Position numbers and translations under genes: made by a program. Shown here piece after piece: positions 16,741 through 27,847 of a stretch of DNA of 33,314 nucleotides (positions within the stretch are counted from its first letter, which is position 1; each line of letters opens with the position of its first letter). The stretch lies in contig BFEA01000125.1 of the NCBI GenBank assembly GCA_003427395.1, forward strand, positions 2,333,647 to 2,366,960, read 5' to 3'. The notes under the pieces were generated by a model, which did not search any database, was not told the origin of the DNA, and saw only the letters and a list, made by a program, of their open reading frames with translations. Source of the DNA: Chara braunii (Eukaryota > Streptophyta > Charophyceae > Charales > Characeae).

Positions 16741-19700
16741 ATATCGTTAGTGGCTCTCTGGTACTTTAAGCAAGCCACCTGGCCACCACGAGCCGTCCCT
16801 CCTCTGTTATTGTAGCCAGAAAGTCATCCCTGGCCCAAACTTTCTTAAACCATCCCAGACCTTTACCAAATCTTTTGGTCGCCCTCCTCCAATATGCTAT
16901 AATAGTTAGTCCGAGCGACTGCTTTACCATAGCTCTCTGTCGCTTTCCAAATTACCTCCATCATGATACCTCGAACGACCAAAGCCACATACTCCCAGCT
17001 ACCCTGAATCCTTTTCTCCGTTTCTACATGTGCCTGGAGTATCCAGTCATCAGTCCACGACCATTTCTGTCCTACCGGATCTTCCCATTGAATTTTCCAC
17101 CACCTCCAAAGTTCTTCAGAGTGTGGGCAAGAAAGCCAGATGTGTTTTGTCGTTTCCCAATGTCAGTCACATCTCTTACATGTTAGATCAAGTTCCATTC
17201 CTCTGTCACTCAGCCACATAGCAGACCCCGTCAGGCCCAGAGACTGGCTCCACATGATACTAGCCTGTTTCGGGGAAGGGATATTCCTCAGCAAGTTCCA
17301 CAGCCTGAGGAAGTCCGGTAGAGGTTTAGTGTCACCATGGGTCTTGCAAAATTTGCGAATTGCAATGTCCAGTGGCTGAGTTTTCCTCGCTCTGAGGTAG
17401 GCAGTGCCCACCTTAGACGAGTACTGAATCAGGGGGCATAGGCCTCCACTCCTGTCCTTCCAACCAAATAGCAGTGGATCGACAGTGAACTCCGCAGCCA
17501 AGCCCTCCAATAGGATGGGGGGTTTTCCCAAGCTACAGTTTTCCCATACTCGAACCTCATATAATTCATTAGTGGTACTAATCGTGGAGAATCCCTCCTT
17601 GATTAAATCAAAACCCAGCTCCTTCTTCCTCTTTCTGATCAAAGTTTCCACGGACATTCCCTGTCCCAGATTAGGGCCCAGGACCTTGAGGACCTTTGCT
17701 GAATCAGCAGGATGTGTCAACCAAGTGTTTGGTCCATACAGTTTTCAACAGGGTTTTCCAATGCACAGGAATAGCCTGTTTCAGAGAGCTATAGTTTTCC
17801 TGAACTTTGTGCAGTCTGGGAAGTTTCCTACGCAGGTCCTCCAGAGGAATCCAATCCTCTTTTTGATCATCCCAAATGTGTTTGATTAAAAAGACTCCTT
17901 TAGAAACCCATGATGTACCAAAATTCCCTGCGCTCATACTAATTAAGTTATTATCAAACAGACATTGATTTAAAATATCCAATTTTGTACTTGGGTCATG
18001 CAGTTGAATGAATCTTACTTTTCTCCAAGCAAGTAAGACCCCTGACCAAACTTTGGACTTTATCCTTGTCTTCCACATCTTAGAAACCACGAGGTACTGC
18101 CAGACATTGACTTGCTCAGGAAGATTAAGCTCCTTTCGCAAGATGTATTCAGCGAGTTTTTTTCCACTGCTTATGTACAGTATCAAAGCAGGCTTTGATC
18201 ACCCATTTGCAAAGAAGAGAAGTTCTGGTTCCTTGGGTCCAGGATACCCAGCTCTCCATCCTTCCTGGATTGACAGATTAGATCCCAGGCTGCCTTGACA
18301 ATAAAACCTTGATCCTCCACAGCAACAGGCTTCCATAAGTACCGTGCTGCAGCCTGCTTGATCCTTAAGTAAGCTTTGTCCCCCAATACATGAACCGATA
18401 ACGGAAACCACAATGTGGAAAAGGCCGCCGCTGATAAAATGAGATTTATTCCCGTCACCGAAAATTTGTGGTTTCTCACCCAGCCATAGATCCTTGCACA
18501 TACCTTTTTCTTGCAGTATTTGGTCTTCATTGAGTGCACAATTAGAAAGTGAAACTTAAACCCCCAAGAGGCGTTCCGAAGATTCTGGGCCCACCCTTTT
18601 TAAGCCCCATTTCACACAGATAATATAGGGAGCGGGTAACAGATAAGAGGATTTATCCCAATTAATAGATGTCTCGATAATAGACAATATTCATCTAGAA
18701 TCACCCTAAGTTGATTAAGTGAACTTGATGCGTTCTCACATGCAATAGTGAGATCATCAGCAATAGCGCCCCCCTTCCAGTGAATGGAAGGAGGGATTTT
18801 CAATCCTCTTATATCAGGGTTGTGTCTAATGTTATCAAAAAGAATTTCTACTTGAACTACAAAAAGCAACGGAGCTAAAGGGCAGCCTTTCCTTAGAGAA
18901 CGGGAAAGGCTGAATTCCTTTGACAGCTTGCCATTTACTGAAACCACTGAGCATGCCCCCACATACATGGCCTTCACATATTTCAAAAATATTGGGCCAA
19001 ACCCCATTACTCTTAAAGTCGTGAACACAAAGGTCCAACCGACTTTATCGTAAGCCCTCTCCATATCTTGGAGAAAAATGGCGATATTTCTTTTTTTCGG
19101 TGGAGATAATTTCCAAGGCTTGGAGGGCAGCCATAATATTATCAAAGATCGAATGACCCTTCACAAATGCCCCCTGTTCCAACCCACAATCTGCGGCAAA
19201 AACTCCGACAACCGTATGGCCTGGGCCTGCGCCAAGATTTTGTACACCACGTTCAATACCGATATGGGCCTATAGTTACATTATAGTTACATATCTTTGA
19301 CTTGTTTCCCTTTTTATAAATAAGAGAGATAAAACCTTTCCGGAAACTTTTGGGAAGTTCACTTCCATTTCTGACAGAATTGTAGATTTCCCCTACGAAC
19401 GGGTAAAAAGCGTCCCAACATTCTACATAGAGTTCTACTGGAAGGTCGTCGAGACCCGGACATTGCCCCTTTGTCATCTGTCTTGTTGCCCTGGTTAACT
19501 CTTCTTGAGAGAAGGGTTCTTCCAAGGCTTGCATCATAGTGAGGGTTAGTCTGGCTCTAGATTTGTTCCAGAAAGTACTGTATAGGGACAAGTCTGTCTC
19601 CGGAGTATCAAAGGTTCTCCTTGTTGATACGATATCGCTAAAGTAGTCAAAGGCATGAGAACACATTGTGTTCAGGTCAGAGGAAGTATTGGGGTTTACG

Positions 19701-20965
19701 TCCAAGGGGTGGGATAGTTCCCTTATTAGGGACTTAGATTGTCTAAGAACCAAGGATCTGAAGGACAGTCTAGTCATTCGATTCCCCTTACGTTCAGCCA
19801 TTCCAACCACTCCGTTTGTCTCAAAACCTCTAATTTTTCTAGATCAGCAATCACAAGTCTTCTTTTTTCCGCCCAGTAATAATCGAGGAAGGGATCACCT
19901 CCCATGTTGACCTCTGACTCCAAAATCAACTTTTTGATTTGCTGCTCTTTCCAGCTACGGTTGACTGCTTTAATTCTAGAGAAATTAATCAGAGTCACTC
20001 AAATTGTATTGATACCGACCTCAGTCCATTCCAATTGGTCCAAGAATAGGTCCTTGGCTGATTCTCAACTTTTCATTTGAGACCTGATCCAGTCTTTAAC
20101 CCCTTCATCTTTCAACACATTAATGTTGAGTCTAAAACGAGACCGCTTCTTCTCAATAGTGTCATGGGATACTATATCCTTGAGCACAGGGTAGTGGTCC
20201 GATAGATATATAGCATCTACCTCAGCCCAACAGGACCGGTCCCATGGGGCCCCTTGCGCTAGAATAGCGTCTAATCTACAACGAGGGGCTTCAGTATTTT
20301 TGGAGGGACGTGGGCCGTACCACGTGTATCCACTTGAATCGGGGTTCAATGTTCTGAATACAACATGTAACGCTTGGGAATTCATAAAGGCTCTCAGCAT
20401 ATCAGAGTCCGCTCTCACAGGTCTGTAGAATAGAGAGTCCAGTCCTGGAATCAATACTTCGTTCCAGTCCCCTAAAAGAATCAGATTTTCAACATCAGGG
20501 ATAAACATGGGGGGGGGTGGCCAAAAAGTTGAGCCTTTGCTTATAGTCTACAGGGGCATAAACTGACATAACAGCCCACTTTTCTTATCCGATCTCGAAT
20601 TTAATCCAAGCCAACCTTCCCTCTGAATCTGCAAAGGAGTCTAACACTGTAATATCAAGATCTTTAGAGATGAGAATTGCAACTCCCCCTCTAGTCCCTT
20701 CTGAAGGGGACCAGATTTGTGGGTCATCCCACAGGGCTACTGCTTCGTTAAGTTTTTCAACATTCAATTTCATTTCTTGAAGCCCTAGGATCTGAATATT
20801 AGACTTATGGACCCACGAACGAAGCCTGGACTTCTTGAGTCTGTTGGACATGTCGCCTAAACCGCGTATGTTCCAAGAGGCAATACGGAGTTTAGGCGGT
20901 AGGACCATCAGGTCTCGTATCGTCATCACATTGGATATGACTTGGATTTCCCTTCTCCTGTTCAT
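16740..20965 (-). pseudogene. LINE ORF2: endonuclease-reverse transcriptase, broken
   Basis: ORF2 begins near the ATG at 20965. The AP-endonuclease is in two frames: LRIASWNIRGLG, QILGLQEMKL and TRGGVAILIS (20965-20585), then LILLGDWNEVL, CRLDAILAQG and YLSDHYPVLKD (20508-20065). The break between them coincides with an in-frame stop and a run of ten G on the + strand at 20508-20517. Reverse transcriptase follows: QEELTRATRQMTKGQCPGLD and ELPKSFRKGFISLIYKKG (19810-19253), then motif A FLQDMERAYDKVGW, motif B SLRKGCPLAPLLF and motif C AIADDLTIAC (19145-18612). IADD replaces the usual YADD or FADD. Thumb and connection sequence runs 18539-17163, and a C-terminal CKRC/ETTKH zinc region lies near 17170-17100. 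At least five breaks separate the frames. Confidence 0.88.
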
Positions 20966-23594
20966 GTCTAGGCTGCTTAATACCCAGGTTCTTCACGACC
21001 AACAGCATCTGGGACACCTTCTCGCTTGAGACGCGAGTAGACATTCCAACATGTTTGATCCAATCCGCAACTACTTGCCCCGATCTCCATGATGGAAGTT
21101 GCAAGGCAAAGATTGCTTCCGTCCAATCAGACAAAAAATCTTGTAATGGAAACCAATGAACGCGAAGTTCATTCCATTTTTCAAAGGTCGCGTTAATAGA
21201 TTTGATGCCCAAAAACACAATATAAAAAATAATGGGGGGACTCTTTTCTTTTAGGGATAAGTACCGACTGACTTTCATAGTAGGCAAGATAAATACCGAA
21301 CCGGTGTGATTGAGAACGTGCCGTTTTGTCAAATCTAGCACTTCCTCATTTGTCGGGGAGATTTTGACTTGAACCATTGGAATTTCCAAGACATCATCCA
21401 ACAATGTTTTGGTCAAAACCATTGTACCCAATGGAGTATCAGAGCAGATGAGTGGAGTGAGAAAGCTTTTCGCAGGGCCTTTGGCCTTGTCAGTTTTGGA
21501 GAGCGTTTTCATGGGTCCTGCGAAAGATAGTTGCTTACCCGATACATGGTGTTGGAGAGTGCACTTTCGAGACTTAGAGGAATCCCGAGGGGGACTGTCT
21601 ATCCCCCCGTTTCCATGCACATCTAATGAAGCACAAAAACCTCCCTCGAGATTGGTCCTGGTTTTTTTCGCTGGGGAGCCCCCCGAGCACGGCTCATGAA
21701 AGCAACTACCGCCTTTCTGCAGCAAGCTACGACTGATCAATCCAGGAGTCTTCACCTTCAAGCGAGGAAGGGGATGAGAGGGCAGGCTGGTTCCCAAATC
21801 AAAAATAATATTGTCATAAACTTTGAAGGTATTCAGAGAGGAAGTCTCCCCTCCTACTGACGATTTTTGGGGAGTGTGCATCTCATTCCGGGGGTCATCC
21901 TGTGCCACTATCTCGACTGATAATTCTTCGGCTACTCCCATTTCCTTCCCCAGAACCCCAAGCAAGTCTTCATCTGAGTCTTCTCCTCTGAAATCCCCCT
22001 CCCCATCACCTCTCTGTTCATTCTCCTTTTCCGGTTCATATTCCACATTTCCAGCAGGTTTTTCACGCAAATCTTTTAATCCTCTAAATCTTCCGCGATA
22101 AAAATGAAATTTCCTGCAGGATTGAGTTTCTCTCCAGATAATGAGTCAGTGCCCTGTTTCTGCAATTCCTGGTTAGCTTTCGATCCCTCTCTTCTTTCTG
22201 AATCTTCTTGACCCATCTTCGTTCCTTCCGGACTGGTTCCGGTTGTTTGGTCACGCCTCACAATCAAATCCTCCCCGTTCTCCTCCTCCTTGTCCTCATC
22301 TTCTTCGTCCATAAACTCGGAGTCTTTTTCTTTTTCCTCAAATCCCTTCTTCGAGGTGACTTCACGATCGGGGGTTCTATAATTGAAACTTTTGCCCCCC
22401 AGCACCGTGTCCTCCCCATTTTTCCTCTTATTCTGGTCTTGTCCACGCTGTCCCCGATCCTTCCAGGGAGTCTTGGGCACATAGGCCTTTTTCTGGCCTC
22501 CTTTCCACACTACTATCTCCCACGATTTCCCTGTTTTGGCTGGGGATGCATGGTGTTTTTCCGACTGAGGAGATTTGTTCACTCCATCCTCCTTCTGATT
22601 CTCTTTCTCCTTTTCTCTCTCCTTTCCTTTGTTCTGAGGCTTCGGAGCCTGGTTATTCCCTTCCTTATCTGTATGACTCTTTTCCTTAGGTTTCCAAGGC
22701 CTCGCATTCCTCCTTGCATTCTTGGGGCACTCGGGGTCCTCCTCATAATGGAAGTATCGTTTGCAGTGAGGGCACCAAGGTGTCCCTGCACACGCCACTT
22801 CGATGTCAACAGAGCCAAATTTAGATAGATCAATTGTGAGGTAGGGTTTGTATCGAAATCTGGCCCAGGTGCCCAAATCGAAACGGATGTTCAAGAGCTC
22901 CGGGGAGCAAGGCTCTTTAAACGCCGGATAGGTTTTCAGGATGGGGCCGAAAGCCACTTCCACTGCTTCCTCGAGCAGCGGAAGGGCTGAAATAGGAATT
23001 TGTAGGCACCTAATCCAAAAAAACTGAAAACGCATCGCTTCCCTCTATTCATAAAGTTGGTTATCATTTATCCATGGTTGCAACGGAATTTCATAGGTCT
23101 TACCATCCAGCGAAATGGTGTCTTTTTCGCAACATGAATGTAGCGATCTGACTCGAGGTCGACACGTATGTGATGAGATTTCGAAATTCGTTGTGAAAAA
23201 GGCCCCTCCTCGGAGGCACATTTATGAGTCTATTGTTAGCCCATCCATCTTCGTAAGTACCAATAAGTCTTTTTTTAACGTCAATAGGAAGAGAGGTGGA
23301 CTCATCCCCAAACAACACAGTCACCGCATGTTCCTTCAACCACTCCACCTGAACTCTCAAAACCTCGGGGTCCATCGTGACTTTAACGTAATCATCACCC
23401 CTTTCCACCTTACTCGGGTTCGGGGGTGGAGCCAGGTGTTTAGGTAACAGCCCGTCGGTATAACAAGTGTTCAGGATACTCCTTATTTCTTGTTTATCCG
23501 CATCGGAGAGGGGAGGGGATGGGGGATCGGGAGGTGGTGGGGGAGGAGGGGGGGGGTGGCCATCCGAGGCCGAAGCTTGGTCGTTGTTGTCCAT
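20892..23594 (-). pseudogene. LINE ORF1: Gag-like nucleic-acid-binding protein, broken
   Basis: ORF1 starts at the ATG at 23594. Its N-terminus is proline-rich, with nine prolines in a row. The 164-codon frame ends at 23100. Homology resumes in another frame (23035-22076), which carries a Cys-Cys-His-Cys zinc knuckle of form CX2CX4HX6C (CPHCKRYFHYEEDPEC) near 22770. A long Lys/Glu-rich linker follows. A third frame (about 22070-20892) continues as a charged, Ser-rich region and overlaps the ORF2 start. LINE ORF1 proteins bind the element RNA. The frame changes make this copy non-functional. Confidence 0.75.
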
Positions 23595-23932
23595 GACAAA
23601 AAAAAAGGACTAACCCTAATCAAAAGAAAAGGTCAAAACCGATCGTACACGATAAGAAAAAGTCAAGGCACCGAAATACATGGTTAAACTTAGGTGGATA
23701 TTGTCCTAGATAAAGATTCCATGTATAAATATCCGAGGCATATATATTAGGATAAAACCATAAAGTGCTCCACTCCCTTATACCTGAATATAACCAATAT
23801 TGACGGAAACGCCGAACGCGGAACCCTTGAGTAGACACTGTTCGTTCATCGACGTAATTGAGAAACCCACGAAGGAGGCCTTCTAGGAGGAAACAGACAT
23901 ACCGTTAGAAGAGAGGCATCTCTCATCAACCT
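23595..23932. other. Unassigned stretch, possible LINE 5' UTR
   Basis: The first ~60 bp may be the 5' leader of the LINE to the left. The rest is AT-rich, with no gene or repeat recognised. Confidence 0.4.
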
Positions 23933-24144
23933 TCAGCTTACAAACTGAGTAGATAAAACTCCATTCTGCAGCAGAGAGTACCATCTCCTTATCCTAACCA
24001 ATCTCAACTCCTCCCAGGCAAAGGCTGCTTCCTGCCCTTTGGTCTTCTCAAAGGGAAACGCAGTACGCTGCATAGCACGCGGAAGCCAGAGAGCACACAT
24101 CCACAACGTACGCAAGTTCCACCGGTTGTGCACCTCTCGCGTGC
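23933..24144. other. Unassigned stretch left of gag homology
   Basis: The minus-strand frame that carries the end of the gag homology stays open through this stretch, but the translated sequence no longer resembles Gag after the QALGDR segment. Protease and reverse transcriptase are absent, so the retrotransposon was truncated or joined to unrelated DNA here. Confidence 0.45.
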
Positions 24145-25303
24145 GGTCACCAAGTGCTTGATTCAAGGCTTCACACGATCGGTTGTAGAACTCGCCGAAG
24201 GTGAGACAGTGGCATATACAAGTTGGGTATGGCCACAATTTTCTGCCGTTTGGTGAGCCAATCACGCATAGACATGTTGTCTTGAATGATGCTGAAGACG
24301 CTGTTGGCACCGCGAGTCGGAGTGTCGTCTATGATTAACCGTTTCTTCCATTCCTTCGCCAAGGCTTCCCATATAACTTTGGTGTGCAAATCGGCGACGG
24401 GGACCCATTTGGTGGTCGCCATACGGTTTAACCATGCTTGGCATCCCCCCTTTGTGTTGAGGTAGAGAGCCGAAATCTTGAGGTGGTCAGGGACTTTGTG
24501 AATCCCCATCTCCATCGTGAATGCTTGCCACCAAGTTACGGAGTCTTGCTGGTGGTAGTCGTCGAACTTCTCAATCCAGAAGATCAACATCTTGTACGGA
24601 CGTGGCGTGGTGGTGCTGCTGCTGCCGCTGGTTGCTGCTGCAACTGGCGAACATCGATCTTCAACGAAATGAGCTGCTAGCTGATTGTCGCCGGAGCTAC
24701 GAACGGTCGTTGATCGTGGTAACCACATGGTCAATGGGTTCCTCCAACTGACGATTGGTGGCAGTGGAGGAGGCACTGGTACCAGACCACGAAGTGGGTC
24801 GTGGTATGGGGCTTCTGTCCAAGTCGACCATTCGCGTGTTGATGGCGCGCAGTTTGTCGTTGAGCTGGACCTGAAGGTTGTGGATAGCCTTGGCCAGATT
24901 GGTGATCTCGTCCTGCTGCTGATTTGCAGGTGTTCATCAATCTGAGGATCATCTTGGCGACGAACTCTTTGGTCTTGTCGTCCTTGGTGGGATCCGCTTG
25001 TTCCACGGAGGGGTTGAAGTGCCAGGCTGCAAGCCGTTTGGCCAGCCGGGCTTCATTCTTGCGGAGCTTGTCTCATGCTTCCTTGCAGAGAGCATGTGCA
25101 TCCTCCTCGGCAGCCTCCTGCCGCCACTGCTGTTGGGCTGCGACCTCAGCTTCCCGCCTCAGTCGGGCTTCCTCTTCGTACTGGCGGCATTATTGCGCAG
25201 CCTCGGTCTGCTCCATGATAGAGCGCATGCGGGCCAAGAAGTCAGACAGCGTCTCATTGGGCTGCGGGCCGGGCATGAGTGCAATACCGGCTGCCGAAGC
25301 CAT
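24145..25303 (-). pseudogene. Ty3/Gypsy-type gag fragment, broken
   Basis: A minus-strand Gag-like sequence begins at an ATG at 25303 and is followed by PGPQPNETLSDFLARMRS. It continues through a Glu/Arg/Ala-rich probable coiled coil to a capsid-like region: SVTWWQAFTMEMGIHKVPDH, LKISALYLNTKGGCQAWLN, EALAKEWKKRLIIDD. It ends with FYNRSCEALNQALGDR near 24145. It carries an in-frame TAA (25190-25192), a TGA near 25070, a frame change near 24930, a TAG near 24695 and a frame change near 24190. As I recall, this Gag type is common among predicted Chara proteins, which supports the host assignment. No LTR, primer-binding site or pol was found. Confidence 0.75.
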
Positions 25304-25500
25304 GCTTCTGACATGGCACTACGGCTTATGTGTCTGCTGACATGTCTGATGATGTGGCATGGATGACATGACACCGGTGCTGATGTAGTTGCAGACGTGG
25401 CAAGGATGATCTGACACAGCTGCTGACATGTCTGATGACATGGCACTGCTGCTCACGTGTCAACAATGCTGACATGGCACTTGTCAGGCCTTCAGCCCCA
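25304..25500 (-). repeat. Gag leader with CATGTCA-type degenerate repeats
   Basis: Upstream of the gag ATG, words such as GACATGTCAGCAG, CCATGTCATCAG and CCACGTC recur at irregular spacing. This probably belongs to the 5' untranslated leader of the gag-bearing element. No LTR end was recognised. Confidence 0.5.
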
Positions 25501-26453
25501 CAGCTCAGAGGACAACAGGGAGGGAGGTGGGGAAGAATCATGCAAGCACAAAACTTCAGAGCAGCATTTTCCCTCCCCAACGGGGTTCAACAATCAGAAG
25601 TCTGTTGGGGCCTAATCAAGGCAAAATAACTCTCAGGGACCGATCTTAAAAATAACAAGGATTTCCAAATTTTCATTTTGAAGCAAGTAGGGTAGGGAGA
25701 TTGACTCAGACCATACTTGACTGTGAAATGGTCTGTATCAAGACTGCAATTACTCCGAAGAGTTCGTTGACATATAGACTTAATGAGAACAAAAATAAAT
25801 AAAGAAGTGTTTGCAGCAAGGTTCAAATTTAGCAGAAATTCAAAAACAATTGGACTTGCGCCCAGAAAAGGAAAAAAATTCCGACAGTAAGTATTAATTA
25901 CGAATTTGCAGATTACGGATTCCTTTCCAATAGAAACTCCCCCCAAAACAGAAGATTGCAGAAATTCCAAGTTGAAAAGAGAGCCAAAAAAAAAGAACTT
26001 TCACTGCAGTTGCAGTCGAGTCTCATAATTAACGAGGTAATCAAGTCTTCATCAGCGCTAAGAGTCAGGGTAGATCGAGTGGGTTAAGTACGTGATTGAA
26101 ATCTTAATTACGGCTAAAAATATATTTAACGCGTAGTTAACCGGGTTGTGTTGCAGGCCAGTCACAGGTTGCGTTGCAGAGACGACAGAGTTGAGGAGCA
26201 GGCAGGTACCCAGCTCATGCAGCTGAATGGTAATCCCGTGCCTTGTTAATAAACAGACCTAAGTTTAAATAAATCCTGGTGGACTAAGATCAAACAAATC
26301 TTTGCAATGCCAATATTTGGAAATTTTCAATCGGTAGCAGCCTGGCGGATACGTCTTGAAAACTGTTGAGGCAGGGCACAACCATCTCAACAGAAATAAT
26401 GAAAACGGCCTCTGATGTCCAGTTGATCAGTTCCAAGAGCAGTCAGATGAATG
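25500..26453. other. Unassigned stretch
   Basis: AT-rich DNA in which no gene, RNA or repeat is recognised. The longest frame is a 127-codon minus-strand frame at 25587-25970 with no family resemblance. Confidence 0.35.
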
Positions 26454-26469
26454 TCTGGTCCGTCAGAAC
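26454..26469. repeat. Target-site duplication of U6 retrocopy, left
   Basis: TCTGGTCCGTCAGAAC, an exact 16-bp match to 26588-26603. The copies abut the poly(A) end and the 5' end of the U6 copy. Confidence 0.97.
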
Positions 26470-26587
26470 CTTTCTTTTTTTTTTTAATTTGGACCATTTC
26501 TCGATTTATGCGAGTCGTCCTTGCGCAGGGGCCATGCTAATCTTTTTTCTCTGTATCGTTCCAATTTTAACAGATGTCCCGAAGGAC
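26470..26587 (-). pseudogene. Full-length U6 snRNA retropseudogene with poly(A) tail
   Basis: On the minus strand from 26587 the sequence follows U6 snRNA from its first nucleotide to its 3' end: GTCCTTCGGGACATCTGTTA, AAATTGGAACGATACAGAG, GATTAGCATGGCCCCTGCGC, AAGGACGACTCGCATAAATC and GAGAAATGGTCCAAATT. It differs from an active gene in three ways. Four extra A lie between ACAGAGA and AGATTAGC, the 5' stem-loop has lost two bases, and the 3' end runs into an A-rich tail (26486-26470) in place of a Pol III T terminator. Perfect 16-bp direct repeats flank it, so it is a processed copy made by retrotransposition and is not expected to be functional. Confidence 0.95.
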
Positions 26588-26603
26588 TCTGGTCCGTCAG
26601 AAC
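26588..26603. repeat. Target-site duplication of U6 retrocopy, right
   Basis: TCTGGTCCGTCAGAAC, identical to 26454-26469. The perfect match suggests the insertion is fairly young. Confidence 0.97.
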
Positions 26604-26767
26604 TAAAAGAATGAACAGACAAGATCCCAAGTTCAGCACACTCGGGCCCAAATACGCGCTTTATAATGTTTTAACTTTTAAGGTTATCATAATTGTAATC
26701 ATAATAAAACAATAGTAAATGTTTGTATAAATTGTGTCGGCTGCAGTATTAACGAGGAGAAAGTCTG

Positions 26768-26769
<2 letters not shown>

Positions 26770-26800
<31 letters not shown>

Positions 26801-27020
26801 CNTTTCCCAAACCCCCCCNCCAGTGTTAGTGGTGCTGATAAGAGCAGACACCACTAGCACCTGGGGAGAGGCTCCATCTATTGGCAGGGAACAGCACCTG
26901 CTGGAAAATGGGTCCAGCGTCCCATATACAAAATGAGTTTGGAATGTATCAAAACAGGATTGTGTGATGTTCCTGCCAGCATTGATTACCCTGGGATCCA
27001 GGGGATTGACTGAGCAAAAA
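26770..27020 (-). repeat. LINE-type 3' tail repeat, copy 5
   Basis: Inverted relative to copy 1 (3055-3520) and closely similar over most of it. On the + strand it shows a T run, CAGTGTTAGTGGTGCTGATA, AGAGCAGACACCACTAGCAC, GGAGAGGCTCCATCTATTGG, TGCTGGAAAATGGGTCCAGC and GCCAGCATTGATTACCCTGG. The T run of about 30 at the left is the poly(A) tail of a minus-strand element. Two ambiguous bases (26802 and 26819) sit in the homopolymers and mark uncertain sequence. Confidence 0.7.
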
Positions 27021-27620
27021 GTAGGGCTTCAGAACCGTTCAGTTTGATTGATATGTAGTACTGTGTATGCATTATATTTATTCCATTTTTTGTGGGGACT
27101 TTCCTCTGGTTCAGCAACCACAACAGGGCACCAAAACTATGTTGAATACAATACAAAGCCCTGGATCAAGCACCTGTCACTCCAAATGCCATTAAACCGC
27201 CAGTACATCGCCCCAGGCAAACTTGAGAATCAGGGCTCGGAGCTCTACCGCAACCGTCACTCCTCTAGGTTTCATCTCTCCCCCACCCAGTTGCAGTGCC
27301 ATCTACCTTCTCTATGGGGGGGTATTCTCAAAAGAGATCTTCCGACAAGGCCTCTTCTCAAAAAATCTCTTTGATTCTTCTAGTCCGTCTCCACAATTCA
27401 CACTTTTCAGAACCACCACTCCTCCCTACACTGGGTGTTCGGATTACTTTATAATAATATCCCTAGCACAACGACAATTGCAATTATCCTGACAAATGGA
27501 GTTCCCTGCAAGAGGGTCTCGAATCTCGATGGATGCGATGTGGGGAGAGTGTGTGTGTGTGCGTACTGCAACCAACCGTGCAGGGGTGGGGTGGATATCA
27601 CGACCGGTATGGTTGTTCCA
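27021..27620. other. Unassigned stretch
   Basis: No gene is recognised. Short frames around 27048-27374 and 27223-27492 have no family resemblance. A short GT-rich word lies near 27550. Confidence 0.35.
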
Positions 27621-27635
27621 CTTTTGAACACCGGG

Positions 27636-27710
27636 TCACGGTTGCAGCGGTTAAGGCGTCTGGCTGTTGACCTCGAGATCGTCGGTTCGATTCCTTGCAG
27701 GGTCGTTCCG
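27636..27710 (+). repeat. tRNA-Asn-like sequence (SINE head or pseudogene)
   Basis: The words GTTGCAGCGGTTAAGGCG (D-arm/A-box-like), GGCTGTTGACC (anticodon arm with GTT, as in tRNA-Asn) and GTCGGTTCGATTCC (T arm with a good B box) come in tRNA order and spacing. The T stem has only its two inner pairs and no acceptor stem closes, so it is not a functional tRNA. A tRNA-derived SINE head or a decayed tRNA pseudogene are both possible. Confidence 0.55.
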
Positions 27711-27847
27711 ACAGTGTAGTTATATCCCAAATGAAGGGAAACAACGAAGCACAGACAGTGGAAATGATGCGAACTCCAGGGAATAGATCAAAAGGAGACA
27801 TTGTGCGAATCAATATTCAAGGCCAATACCTGAACGGGGACAATGTG

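Larger units (their letters stand above)
16218..23594 (-). mobile_element. Near full-length LINE retrotransposon, frame-broken
   Basis: A ~7.4-kb non-LTR retrotransposon on the minus strand. In order it carries ORF1 (Gag-like, zinc knuckle), then ORF2 with AP-endonuclease, reverse transcriptase and a C-terminal zinc region, then a 3' UTR with AATAAAG (16297-16291) and a poly(A) tract (T run at about 16251-16274). It is typed as an APE-type LINE (L1-like plant group) from the domain set. Both ORFs are interrupted by several frameshifts and stops, so it is inactive. Its 3' UTR holds the imperfect palindrome CTGGAAACCGGGTCCAG seen in the other tail copies of this window. The 5' end is set at the ORF1 start; the true 5' UTR may extend to about 23650. 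No target-site duplication was identified. Confidence 0.9.

Noticed and set aside
26470-26587. Functional U6 snRNA gene
   Set aside because: It ends in an A-rich tail with no T terminator, has a four-base insertion in the catalytic region and is flanked by a target-site duplication.
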